Notes under the pieces: generated by a model
What the model saw: only the letters and a program-made list of their open reading frames with translations
What the model was told of the DNA's origin: nothing
Databases searched by the model: none
DNA from: Notospermus geniculatus
Lineage: Eukaryota; Nemertea; Pilidiophora; Heteronemertea; Lineidae
Assembly (NCBI GenBank): GCA_002633025.1
Contig: NMRB01000050.1
Span: 745,527 to 809,526 of the forward strand
Direction of reading: 5' to 3'
DNA: 64,000 nt
Made by a program: the position numbers and the translations under genes
Shown here: positions 23,096-33,513 of the stretch, in pieces
How positions within the stretch are numbered: position 1 is the stretch's first letter
Layout: every line of letters starts with the position of its first letter

Positions 23096-23139
23096 CGCGC
23101 CGTAGTTTTCGTATACCGTAACTTCTATCCATGTAAAGG

Positions 23140-23372
23140 AATGCAACTTTTCATATGCAACTTCATGCAACTTGTTGCATAAACCTGATAAGACCAAAAG
23201 GTTTCATAAAAGTTGCATGTGTAAATGTAAACGGGTCTGCAACTTGTTGCAACTCGATCACGCTGGAGGTTGCATCGACTTTTCTATGTGTAAACCGTCC
23301 CAGGTAGTTTGCAACAAGTTGCAAGTTGCTGCAACTTGCAACTTGGTGCAACCTAGTGTAAACCGCCCTTTA
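23140..23372. repeat. Inverted GCAAC-rich element, block A only
   Basis: Many copies of 'gcaacttgttgc' and 'ttgcaacttg' in both orientations between 'tgtaaatgtaaacgggt' and 'agtgtaaaccgcccttta'. The outer parts are inverted copies (gtttacac/gtgtaaac), suggesting a small foldback element. Block B has unrelated sequence at this point. Confidence 0.5.
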
Positions 23373-24437
23373 CGCACAAACTTCATTTTGGTTTCAGAAG
23401 CCGCGCCAGGGCGACCCACGCCGTAAGGTGCTGCCCTCTGTCCAGTTTCCTATAACTATTGATCTGGAAACGAGGTTGAAATATTTGCGTTATTAAGCTG
23501 CTGACAGTATGAAACTAATCTCGTTATTTCGATTCATTCACGCATTTTATAGGCCTACAATTTACAGAAAAAGCAATGAGATCCTTTGTTAATAATATCA
23601 AAGTCACCAAACGTAATTTGGAACAAATTAAAAGAAAAAATATAGTAGTCCATCTGACGGCTAACATATCACGACCTGTATCGCAACAAAGTTTCCCTTT
23701 CTCACCTGCTCACACATGTCACAGTTTCTGGATGTCTCTCGTACATTGCAATAAAGTTGAAGCGATTTCAATGGCAACATACATGATACAAAATCAATTA
23801 TTGTTAACAGCATAGAGGGACGTTATGTTCGTATTCTTCAAATTTGCGGGCTTCAATTACAACCGTCAAGTGGACCAGGTCCAGGAAGCCACAATAACGT
23901 CAATACCATCACATTCACAAGCACTGCAAGCAGCAACAAGTGAAATCTCATGTGAAAATTCATTCTCTGTGAACAAAAGTACTTGGTTCAAAATAATCAA
24001 ACTTTTCTTCAACCAAAGAGTCGGAAACACTGTATACAGCCTTCTACTTTTGGGTGCAAAGTTCTCTGTATTTACGCTCTCAGTGACTTTGGCTCCGACA
24101 AACCCACTGCTGGGCACAACACTTTTGGCTGTGGTTCTTTTCTACTTGTGATGACGATACCATGAGATAGGCTGTTTATTCAGTAGTCCTACAGGAGCAG
24201 ATGTCGCTGCATAGATATAATTATAAGGTGACCTGTTGTGTTATTTAGCCATTAAATTCATTGACTGACCTCGGGGAAATGGGAGAGCCACAGCTTCAAC
24301 TTTGAGAACAGAGCAGAGAGCATCAACCTGCAGGAGTCAGCTGAGAGTTTGTTTGGGACAAACCAATGTTTCTAAAGAAGAGAAAAAATACTTGCTTTTT
24401 TACATGCCTCTGCCACACAGAGTAGACAACAATCAAA

Positions 24438-26930
24438 ATGTTGAAGATTCTGCCAAGACTTTCCTTCGGTGCTACACTATTTAACTTTGGTGCTACTGTG
24501 CACGCCACACGTGCTACACCTTTTGTGAGATCATTGACTTCTAAATCCACTGGTGCAGGACAAGTTTCTCATGGTGTCAGGAGACAATGGCTATGCCGCA
24601 GTGCTACATCTGTGATGAAAAGTTGCCATAAGTTCACATCGCTTGGCTCATCAGGGATTAGAGATGTAATAAGTGTGAGATCATTCACATCCCTGCCACC
24701 AGCGTGTGGGAAGACCATGAATGTCAGCTGTCAAATTCTGTCTTTTCCATCAAGAAAATCGATAGCTACACCTAGAATAGTTGCTCAACATTTTCGGACA
24801 TCACCATGTCGCCCTGTACATCCTTTATTCTGGATTATATTAAGGCCTGTTGCAAAAATTGGAGCAGTTTTAACCGGCAGGTGAGTAGGCAGACAGTTCA
24901 CTCTTACTTTTCTCAAAGACAAATGAAAGGGACTTTTGTATTTTGGCACTTGGATGTTAATACTTGATAATAGTTCTACTTTCCTTTTTGCAGGGGATTT
25001 CGTAAATGGTGGCAGAGTCTACCGAAAGATCGCCGGGCCTATCTCTGGGAAGCCTTCAAGAAAGCCCAGCCTAAGATCTATGCCGCCATTGCTGTGATCG
25101 CGGGGGCTTTTACCATCAATTATGTGATTCATATCAAGGAGGCCCCAATCACTGGAAGGAAGAGATTCATTGCCATTACAGATGACCAATACCTAAAGAT
25201 TGCTAAGTTCGAGGCTGACTTGGTGAGGATTTTATTTAGCAGCATGATAGACCAGTTCTTTGTCACTTGACTGCAGAATCAATCATCAAATGTGACGTAA
25301 TCTGACTTTGTTGTTATCACCTAGACTCTTTGTTGTGCTGTATGTTTTAGCCTATTGCCTGTGGCCAAACTGTATCTCGCTCTACTGACATGACTGGTGG
25401 AGAAACAAGATCTTAAGCTTGGTGTCTTGAAGTGAAAGTGAAGCTTATCCATTGAAAATACCGGGGTGATATGATACTTGACTGTTGCAAAGTTTTCTAA
25501 CTACAATTCTCCCCTGATTTAAGCAAATAGAACTTCTCAAGGCTCACTTCCTTCCTGCTGATCACCCAGCATCAGAGGCCGTCGTGCAAGTGGCCACAAA
25601 ACTCTACCACAAAAACCTGGATATTGAGCAAGTCAGGAAGATGAAATTCTCTGTGGTTGTGATTGATGAAGATGAGACCATTAATGCTTTTGTCTTACCC
25701 GTAAGTTGTGTTAATTTACTTGGCAACTTGTCCCTGCTGTGTTGGAGTTGAAGTTTTAACTTTAGAACACATGTGTACATCGAAGAATCATGTCTTATCG
25801 TAAAACATCTGTAAGCAAAGAGATTGATCTTTTTCTTCTCGGTCTATTCATTCACTTTCCTTTTCAGACTGGCCATATTTTTGTCTTCACTGGTTTACTG
25901 AAGGCAATGCACAATGAAGACCAGTTGGCTGTTATACTTGGTCATGAGATGGCACATGCGATCCTGTCTCATGGGGTAAGAACATGTACTTGACAGCACA
26001 GACTTTACTTTACCCAACCATCATTCCACTGGGCTGTGATAAAAATACCCGTACTGGATTGTTGGCAGCAGGGCCTACACGTCCAGTGCAGAGGATATTC
26101 AGTCAAATATTTCACTTTCCCCCATATTTTGTCAAACAACATTTTATTGTAACAATACTTTCAGGCTGAACAGCTGAGTTTTGCTCACCTGTTAGACTTC
26201 TTTGTGATTGCAACCATGGCAGCAATTTGGGCTCTCCTTCCAAATGACGGCTGGGCCTTAGTCACACAGTGGTTCTACAATAAAGTTATAGCAGTAAGTT
26301 GGAATCAGCTTTATAGGTAGTTTTACCAGGCGTGTGTGTGCCAAATCCTCTCCTCAGTGAGAAATTTGAATGAAAATGAAATTGGTACTATAAAGTGTCA
26401 GAGCCTTTGAAGTGTGCTGCACCAGGCAGGACATACTTGACACTACTTCACAGAACTTAGTTGTCTTTAATAAAGGGGTATCCTCCTGGTAGAGACGATT
26501 ACGAAGAGAGGTTCCTCTGTCGTCATTCATCTTCATTTCAGATTCTGTTGGACATGCCATACAGCAGAAAACTAGAAGTCGAGGCAGATGAGGTTGGTTT
26601 GCGACTGGCAGCAAAGGTTAGTGGCCTCTCATGATAACAGTCCTATCCTTAAGGACACCTTTGGTGATACATGTAGGTGTTGTCCTTCATTTACAAGTGT
26701 CCAGATTACAGAGGTCGAAATTTGTTTGCAACGTAACTTGGGTCTACTGGCCTGTGTGTCGTAGATGAACCATTACAGTGTGCTCTCTGTTACAGGCGTG
26801 TTTCGACGTCAGGGAAGCACCTGCATTTTGGACGTACATGACGATCAAACATGACGAGCTCCCTGATTGGTTGTCGACACATCCGAATCATTCCAAGCGG
26901 GCCGAGGCATTGGACGAGAAAGTACCAGAG
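24438..26930 (+). CDS. OMA1: OMA1 metalloendopeptidase, copy A (exons 1-7 only)
   Basis: Mitochondrial inner-membrane zinc protease of peptidase family M48, known to process OPA1 and DELE1 under stress. Exons: 24438-24880, 24994-25222, 25524-25700, 25868-25975, 26165-26293, 26542-26616, 26796-26930; every junction is GT-AG and matches copy B. HEMAH lies in exon 4 and EVEAD in exon 6. The eighth, terminal exon is absent: after the exon-7 donor, block A ends and block B starts with P450 sequence. Differences from copy B include Leu/Pro and Cys/Arg in exon 1 and Asp/Asn in exon 3. No frameshift or internal stop was seen, so the copy is truncated but not decayed. It is most simply the other allele of one gene. 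It lies head to head with the P450, with 3.2 kb between the start codons. Confidence 0.93.
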
Positions 26931-27829
26931 GTGAGACACATTTGTACTTGGGAGAACCAGTGTTATGACCAATGTCACTTTCCAACTTATTAGGCAGTTT
27001 CACTAGAAATACACAGCGTGGTTGAAGATCTATCCAGTGTTGAGTGTTGGTGTGTTAGTTTCATGGTGTGGAGTGTAGAGGAGGTACCGTAGTATTGTTC
27101 AATATCTGTTGTATTCAGCCCCCGAATGACTAAACACTGTATCTATCCTTGCGATCAGTGGGGTCATGGTTTATTGAAGGTGTTTTGTGCCCTGGGGTGA
27201 AAAAATGTCGAAATCCTGACCCCCAGCTAATTCCTAGGCGTCGAAATAACGTCGAATTCCTGACCAGGGGGGGGGTACAGAGTTTCCATTGACCGCTGCA
27301 CAATGGATTGCATCAGAGGGTTTCACAGGTTCGCAAGTGCACGGATAGAAAATAGATTTACCAAAAAATATTATTGGGGTAATATTGGCGCCGAATGTCC
27401 ACATTTCCTCCTTGAGGCGGAAAGGTTGGTTGTTGTGTTTCAGAAACACCTCAAGGGCCAAGTCTACCTCATCTTGAATCTTCTTCTCAATGCTTGGCAA
27501 ACCAAAACCAAACTTCTTCAGGTTAGTAATTGCAAATTTCCTTCTTGCTTTGAATTTGGGAGTGAAGTCATCTTTGAAGAGATTCTCTGCAATAAGAGAA
27601 CTTCAGTCATTTTATCATTAAACAGGGCAAGAAATGAGTTTCTCAATGGGAAATAATGATGGCGAATTGGGCCCACCGTACCTGTGCTAAGTTGATGAAG
27701 ATGGAGCCCATGAGAATACGGTCGCCCCGCCCAGGCATTTGGGTTCTTGTAGAAAGCTTCCTGGATTGCTCTGGTTGATTTTAGCACAACGATTCGACTG
27801 AAAGGACGAAAGAATGCAAATAGTTGTAT

Positions 27830-28375
27830 TGTCACGTTAATTTATTCTGGATTATGCATGAACCAATGCACTCATCACGTTCGAACATTTGTATTTTGAA
27901 TGACACCAACTAGAGCAAATCTGCCCAGATTATTACCTCCTGGCCCAGTGCATGAGTCGACTGGCTGGGGTGACGACGATGCACAAAGGCTTGAAGGGCG
28001 AACTCGTGATTGGCGTCTCATCACGCAGCACAACGCGAGGTCTCGCTCACCAAAGCCCCAAATCGAACCCACCACTAAGAGCACCCACTGACATCCAAAA
28101 CCAAGAATCGATCCCTATAACCTCTGGGCCCCACCCCACCTACGTACCAGCAACGCCCAAGAATCAAACCAACACTGGCAACATCCGAACACTAGCCAAC
28201 CCCCACTGCTGACCCGCCACCCAAATCCATGGGACACCCAAATCCATGGGTTCCATCACTGAGCACAAGCCCTACTAAAACAAACTGTTGACAAGTCTAT
28301 TGCGATGTGTTGAAGTTTTTACCTAGCAACAAAGTATGTTAAGTATTTGGCGTTTGTTTCATAAAGTCCAACTTT
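27830..28375. other. Insertion specific to block B, with B-box-like words
   Basis: No counterpart in block A between P450 exon 2 and the 'aaggaataaaacc' repeat. On the minus strand it holds repeated ggttcgatt/ggtttgattc-like words (near 28065, 28105 and 28160), similar to pol III B boxes. This could be tandem SINE debris. No coding domain is recognised. Confidence 0.4.
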
Positions 28376-28444
28376 ACTCCTAGCTTAAAGGAATAAAACC
28401 TGTCAGGTTTTCGGGCAGGTTTTATTCCTCCAAGCCCCTATATA

Positions 28445-28658
28445 CTTTACATTCGTCTGTCTAAGGTCCCTTCATTAAACACCAATTCATATGTATGCAT
28501 TGGCCAAGGTAAGGCCTTTCAATATGACTGGCTGGCACCATGGCCATTGGTCATTTTTGTTGAATAGAATAGACTTATCCTTTGTATAATTATTCCAGGA
28601 GGCTAGACCTCTACTGGCATGAATATGTGGAAGGGACCTTAGACAGACGAAAGTAAAG
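28445..28658. mobile_element. MITE with 28-bp inverted repeats and TA duplication
   Basis: Ends 'ctttacattcgtctgtctaa' onward and its complement at 28631-28658 match over 28 bases with one mismatch; both sides are flanked by TA. Block A lacks it at the same place ('agcccctata' followed directly by 'gcctgctc'). A TA target suggests a Tc1/mariner-type element. No transposase frame. Confidence 0.85.
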
Positions 28659-29111
28659 TATGCTCTCTTGAACAGAAAATTGTGGTAAAGTGGGACGCCA
28701 GATATTTTTAAAACGTACAGTACATACACATCTGATTGCAAACTTTTCGACCTGAACACTCTATGCCAGACAGTCATTTGTCCCAAAATTTATGAAAGCT
28801 ATGAAAAAAACATGTCCCAGTTTTAGTTACTCACTGAATTGGTATTCAAAATTTTTGCCTGGTTCTCGGACAATATAGCTGAAATGACGCCTATACAATT
28901 AGGCGAATATCAAGCACATAATAAAATCGCCATTACCGCTACACTCTAATCACAATAGGATATTCTCCAAATGAGTTTTGCTTTTGACAGTTGGTACACA
29001 CAGGGCCATGATGTAGAGTTAGAGGTCACATCACGAAACATTTTTCCCTCAGCCCCTGGGGCCGTATGCATAAAACATCTTAATCCTTAACTTAGCTTGA
29101 GGATATGTATT

Positions 29112-29368
29112 CAGGGTCGGATCCAGGGGGGGGGGGCGTGGGGGGCGTACGCCCCCCCCCCTATTTTTGGCAGAGCAGTGATTTTTTTTAGCAAGAAAAA
29201 TTCAGTCACATAAAAATTCGAGTATTTTGCTCTCAGATGCCAGGAAAATGCATCTAAAAGCACTTAAATTGTCAATTTTTTCCCGTTTTGGGCTTCGCGG
29301 TCTCGGTGCTCACCACCTCCGGCGAGCTACGCCCCCCCCCCTTTCTGTCGACCCTGGATCCGACCCCG
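29112..29368. mobile_element. CAGGG-type non-autonomous element, 257 bp, 5-bp target duplication
   Basis: Starts cagggtcggatccagg and ends with the near-complement cctggatccgaccccg; GTATT flanks both ends (29107-29111 and 29369-29373). Subterminal G-runs and C-runs ('acgcccccccccc') are also inverted. Absent from block A. hAT-like by its ends, but the 5-bp duplication is shorter than the usual 8 bp. Confidence 0.82.
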
Positions 29369-29528
29369 GTATTCCCCGGGATGTATTCCCGGGCGTCGCC
29401 CGTCCGCCGTCGATCGATCCATACGTCCGTTCCAGTTTTTGTCTTTGACTAAAACCGTGACCAACACTTTATTCGACTGTCCAAATTTTGGTATAGGCTT
29501 ACAAGAAGTTGGGTGTGCATAGGCCTAC

Positions 29529-29678
29529 CAGGGCCGTATTTAGCGGGGGCGGGGGCAAGGGGGCAACCAAAAAACGTGATTTTCATGCGGATTTGGGGCA
29601 AAAAACGGCAAAAAAGGTCTTCTGTCTACCAGGCTTTTGCCACCACCACCACCGATCAAAAAGTTAAATATGGCCCTG
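29529..29678. mobile_element. Small CAGGGCC-type MITE, block B
   Basis: Same element as 20527-20670 in block A: 'cagggccgtatttagc' at the left and 'taaatatggccctg' at the right, with CATAC on the right flank (29679-29683) and CCTAC on the left. It is present in both blocks. Confidence 0.75.
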
Positions 29679-29961
29679 CATACTCTGATTTTTACCAAAA
29701 ATCTGCATATAGGCCTATTTTGGAATCAATAATGGCTTGTCACACACAGCAGCCATCTTTGAAATTGATTTCTGCTCATGACTGATTGATACACGGTGGC
29801 ATATAGTGTGCCAGCTATTTCCTGATTTTCCGTAAAGATGTCTTAAAAAAGAAGATTTAACATATTTACAACTTCGGTTCGGAGTCCAAATGGTTGGATA
29901 GCCATAAGAATATCGTGATAAATAGCAACTTCATTTTTATTTACATTATATACAACTGACT

Positions 29962-30003
29962 GGCACAATGCATTTCGAAGCCCATGCTTCTTCATCAGGT
30001 GGC
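29962..30003 (-). ncRNA. Hammerhead-like motif, left arm
   Basis: Minus strand: GCCAC, CTGATGA, A, stem II GAAGC-ATGG-GCTTC, GAA, then ATGCAT as a very short helix III with T as the nucleotide before the cleavage point, then GTGCC. Helix I would pair CAC with GTG plus one outer G-C. Core positions fit the CUGANGA...GAAA consensus. Confidence 0.45.
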
Positions 30004-30274
30004 TTATACAGACTGAACATGATTTCTGCAGTATACATACATGTACATGTACAAGTCACATAATAAGCATAATAAAGAATAGTATTTGATGATTTTCGGG
30101 TTACGCCACCTGGCTCATGCCTTCTTTGGCTCAAAGATGTAAAAAGGGACAGAGGTACCGGTATATAATTTATATATTAAAAGGGGGCCAGTGAACACAA
30201 CCTTTCATAGCGGTTTCTCAATGATGAAGGTGGTCAAGAGATCAAGAGGAGGCCAGAAACATTGTCATTGAAAT

Positions 30275-30465
30275 TTGTCTAATTTACCTATCCTTATGTC
30301 TAGTTTACCATTGTCTAATTTACCATTGTCTAAAATGACTATTGTCTAGATTACCGTTGTCTAATTTACGATTGTCTAAAATGACTATTGTCTAAATTAC
30401 CATTGTCTAATTTACTTCGTCTAAAATACCGTTGTCTAATTTACTTTTGTCTAATTTACCTGGAT
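30275..30465 (+). repeat. Tandem array of 'gtctaatttaccatt' (about 15 bp)
   Basis: About twelve imperfect copies of a 15-17 bp unit, with variants 'gtctaaaatgactatt' and 'gtctagattaccgtt'. It lies in the centre of the foldback element in block B. Confidence 0.9.
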
Positions 30466-30573
30466 TCTATTAGAGGGGATTACCCTCGAATTATTTTAAT
30501 CCCCTTTATGTCCCCTTTATTATGTGACTTGTACATGTATGTATACTGCAGAAATCATGTTCAGTCTGTATAA

Positions 30574-30615
30574 GCCACCTGATGAAGAAGCATGGGCTTC
30601 GAAATGCATTGTGCC
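30574..30615 (+). ncRNA. Hammerhead-like motif, right arm
   Basis: Plus strand: gccac, CTGATGA (30579-30585), A, stem II GAAGC (30587-30591), loop ATGG, GCTTC (30596-30600), GAA, ATGCAT, T, then gtgcc. Stem II is a perfect 5-bp pair ending directly at GAAA. Helix III (ATGCAT) is self-complementary and too short to close alone, so a dimeric fold would be needed, as described for Penelope-like-element hammerheads. Confidence 0.45.
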
Positions 30616-32062
30616 AGTGAGTTGCATATAATGTAAATAAAAATGAAGTTGCTATTTATCACGATATTTAACGTATTTAGCTAAAACATCCTGTAGTTTG
30701 AATCAAAGTAGATGCTATGTGATCGGATAAGCTTCAGCATTTCACTAAAACGGGCACGCCCCGTATTTGCGCTCTATAGGCCTAGGCCTACATGTGTAGC
30801 CTATACGCGTTTATATGCGTGTTCGTTACCTATTGAGAAGATATACAGTGAAAATATCGGCGTATCCCCTTCCGAGTTTTGCGAAATCCGTATGCCAATC
30901 ATGTGTCATCCACGGCCAGCAGCCAAGGAAAGGTAACCCCCATGGTCCGGGGGGTAGCCGCGTGAAAATACTCTTGATAAACACATAACCAAGAATAAGA
31001 GTGATCACTCCAACCAAGGAAAAGATGTCGAACATGATGACGTCGCCGCGAACACAAATCCAGCCGTGCCGAGGTCTTTTATGAATATGAAATGTTTGAA
31101 AAGGTTTTTATGATATTATCATATTAATAATAACAATAATGATTGATCGCAAAGTTCCAGGTGACGACGTTTGATCCATGACTGACGAGCAGGCTCAAGA
31201 ATGGAATCCGTCGCCTCATATTGTCGTATCGGGCTACCGTTCCGCTGCCAAATTTTTTTTCTGTTGTCGATTTGAATATAAAATACATTGAACACAATAT
31301 ACAGTCTTTTCCACCATGGATTTTTGCTCGAGTTTGTCACATGTTTTGTGTAAAAGGAATTTATTGATAAAAGAGGCTTAATTTGCAATTCAATTACATG
31401 TATATAGTTAGTTGTTTCAGGGTTGGATGGCAAATTGATACTTGTGCAAGCGGTGCAAACACAGCAACAGGAAAGGCGAAGGGGAAAGTAGCCTGCTACG
31501 TTACAAATGCCTACACGATGCTAGTACACAATCCCCCATTCCTTGTGAACTGCAGATTCTTCTACAATTACTTTCTAACCGAGGGGAATCTTCTAAACTC
31601 AATCACCATGGAGAATAACAGGTGTTCGGGAAGAAAGTTCAGGCAGCCCTCAGAACCAAAACTATTTCCACACTGAGATTGTATGATACCAGTTCTGAAT
31701 GAATTAATCCTGAAGACTTCTACTTGTTAAATTTAAAATGTGAAATACTTATTGCAGTCAGACTTGCCTGTCCATTTGAGACCACACTGCCCAAGGAGAT
31801 GCCGAAACAAGAAATACATGTATTTCAATTCAAAAATACAAAAATTAAGTTGAAAATCACAATCATAAAAAACCAAAACAAGAATTAGTTTTTAAACTGA
31901 ACAGAGGTCGAAACAAGGTAATAATAAAAAACGAAGCCAGACTAAAAACAAATTCATAATCGACAGAAAAACACAGTCGAAGAATTAAAAATAAAGTCGA
32001 ACATTATGATATCATCACTTCTTCTCCATCCCAATAAATCGGAAAGTCGTCTCCGAATATTT

Positions 32063-32100
32063 CGCAAATTTTCGACCCCAATCGGGGTCTTCCTCAGGCG
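32063..32100 (-). ncRNA. Hammerhead-like motif, intact core (block B)
   Basis: Minus strand: CGC, CTGAGGA, A, stem II GACCCC-GATT-GGGGTC, GAA, AATT, T, GCG. Stem II is a perfect 6-bp pair running straight into GAAA, without the insertions seen in block A. Helix I pairs CGC with GCG. Helix III is AA/TT only, again self-complementary. Confidence 0.5.
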
Positions 32101-32121
32101 CTGTGTAGAAGAGATCCCAGA

Positions 32122-32586
32122 GATAAGATAAGATAAGATAAGATAATCTTTATTTAACGTCGGTACATCATGAATGAGAGAAACATAAGCCGAAGCTTTT
32201 CCACCGACCAACATAAGTAAAAATAAAAGTAGATTGAGACAACAAAATCACAGAAATGGAAAAATACAATGGACAGTGCGAAAAAGTCAAATAAAATGGA
32301 CAGTACAAAATTTGAAAAGCACCACAAATTGCACCCGGATGGAAACCACATTATCGTCTACATATAGCGCAATTGCACTCTTCACCTACCCAACCGTTCA
32401 ACAAGGACCTAAATTCGCTGTAACGAGTACATGCTCGGAGATGCTCTGGCAGACAATTCCAAATTCTGGCTGCTTCGTAAGTAAAACTTCTGCGGCCATA
32501 TCGAACCCCCTTGTACACTGGCACTGCCAAAAGATTCTGATAACGGAAGGCATACCTCCCCTCACCTTTCTTCTTAATCAGATCTG
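32122..32586 (-). mobile_element. 3' end of a non-LTR retrotransposon (LINE)
   Basis: A minus-strand frame running out of the N gap encodes the carboxy-terminal end of a LINE reverse-transcriptase ORF: key residues YGRRSFTYEAARIWNCLPEH (about 32440-32500) followed by a leucine-rich tail and a stop near 32351. It is followed after about 200 bases by a short tandem tail (ttatc)n at 32122-32145, the usual 3' microsatellite of several LINE clades. The body lies in the N gap. Absent from block A. Confidence 0.85.
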
Positions 32587-33344
32587 NNNNNNNNNNNNNN
32601 NNNNNNNNNNNNNNNNNNNNNNNNNNNNNNNNNNNNNNNNNNNNNNNNNNNNNNNNNNNNNNNNNNNNNNNNNNNNNNNNNNNNNNNNNNNNNNNNNNNN
32701 NNNNNNNNNNNNNNNNNNNNNNNNNNNNNNNNNNNNNNNNNNNNNNNNNNNNNNNNNNNNNNNNNNNNNNNNNNNNNNNNNNNNNNNNNNNNNNNNNNNN
32801 NNNNNNNNNNNNNNNNNNNNNNNNNNNNNNNNNNNNNNNNNNNNNNNNNNNNNNNNNNNNNNNNNNNNNNNNNNNNNNNNNNNNNNNNNNNNNNNNNNNN
32901 NNNNNNNNNNNNNNNNNNNNNNNNNNNNNNNNNNNNNNNNNNNNNNNNNNNNNNNNNNNNNNNNNNNNNNNNNNNNNNNNNNNNNNNNNNNNNNNNNNNN
33001 NNNNNNNNNNNNNNNNNNNNNNNNNNNNNNNNNNNNNNNNNNNNNNNNNNNNNNNNNNNNNNNNNNNNNNNNNNNNNNNNNNNNNNNNNNNNNNNNNNNN
33101 NNNNNNNNNNNNNNNNNNNNNNNNNNNNNNNNNNNNNNNNNNNNNNNNNNNNNNNNNNNNNNNNNNNNNNNNNNNNNNNNNNNNNNNNNNNNNNNNNNNN
33201 NNNNNNNNNNNNNNNNNNNNNNNNNNNNNNNNNNNNNNNNNNNNNNNNNNNNNNNNNNNNNNNNNNNNNNNNNNNNNNNNNNNNNNNNNNNNNNNNNNNN
33301 NNNNNNNNNNNNNNNNNNNNNNNNNNNNNNNNNNNNNNNNNNNN
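32587..33344. other. Assembly gap (758 N)
   Basis: Run of undetermined bases. It interrupts the LINE on its left; the true size is not known from the sequence. Confidence 0.99.
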
Positions 33345-33513
33345 CATGCGTGCACAGGTCACCGCCGAATTCCACCAACAATTCAGCAAGTTTGTCGTTT
33401 TTACCAGCCTCTGAATCAAATAAACTTCTCCGCTTCTCGATGGTTGCGTTCCCGGCCGAAAACATTAGGCTTTTCCCTTGAACACGTTGAATTCGCTTTG
33501 TGACATTTGCCAA
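33345..33513 (-). CDS. Open coding fragment at gap edge, unrecognised
   Basis: A minus-strand frame reads from an ATG at 33513 into the gap for 56 residues (start MANVTKRIQRVQGKS, later SLFDSEAGKNDKLAELLVEF). Its composition looks protein-like and it is absent from block A, so it may belong to a transposon inserted in block B. I cannot assign a family; the rest is hidden by the N run. Confidence 0.3.

Larger units (their letters stand above)
19080..27165 (+). repeat. Block A of a two-copy P450-OMA1 segment
   Basis: From 'ttgcatcag...gagggtttcaca' (about 19093) to 'gtcatggtttattgaagg' (about 27165-27182) this segment corresponds in order to block B (27304-38075). It carries P450 exons 3-1 on the minus strand and OMA1 exons 1-7 on the plus strand. 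Exons are almost identical between blocks; introns and spacers differ by substitutions, indels and transposon insertions. It can be read as one haplotype of a single locus or as the left half of a tandem duplication. Confidence 0.85.
29910..30669. mobile_element. Foldback element with about 155-bp arms and hammerhead-like cores
   Basis: 29910-30068 is inverted at 30514-30669: shared 'atatcgtgataaatagcaac', 'gcatttcgaagcccatgctt', 'cagactgaacatgatttctg' and 'acttgtacatgtatgtata' (each in one orientation). Each arm contains the hammerhead-like motif listed separately. The centre holds a short tandem array. Absent from block A. No open frame for a transposase or reverse transcriptase is visible. 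Confidence 0.75.
27362..31035 (-). pseudogene. Cytochrome P450, copy B (exons 1-3 only)
   Basis: Exon 1 is 30830-31035 (MFDIFSLVGV start, 206 nt), exon 2 is 27682-27797 (116 nt) and exon 3 is 27362-27586 (225 nt). Lengths, phases and splice sites are identical to the complete gene at 16677-21212, and residue changes are few (Ala for Thr in TDFTKLG; Tyr for Asn in EAFNKNP; Arg for Pro before IVVL). No exon 4 or 5 follows before OMA1 copy A. The exons are open, so it is a truncated copy and not a decayed one; it is probably the second allele of the same gene, cut by the assembly join near 27.17-27.30 kb. Confidence 0.9.

Noticed and set aside
23576-24151. Frames upstream of OMA1 (MRSFVNNIKVTKRN…, MFVFFKFAGFN…) that are present in both blocks
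   Set aside because: Conservation between A and B reflects the duplication itself. The frames differ by indels between the copies and match no family I know.
32234-33513. Very long open frames (281-415 codons) across the N run
   Set aside because: They exist only because undetermined bases cannot create stops. Only the ends carry information: a LINE C-terminus on the minus strand and an unassigned fragment.
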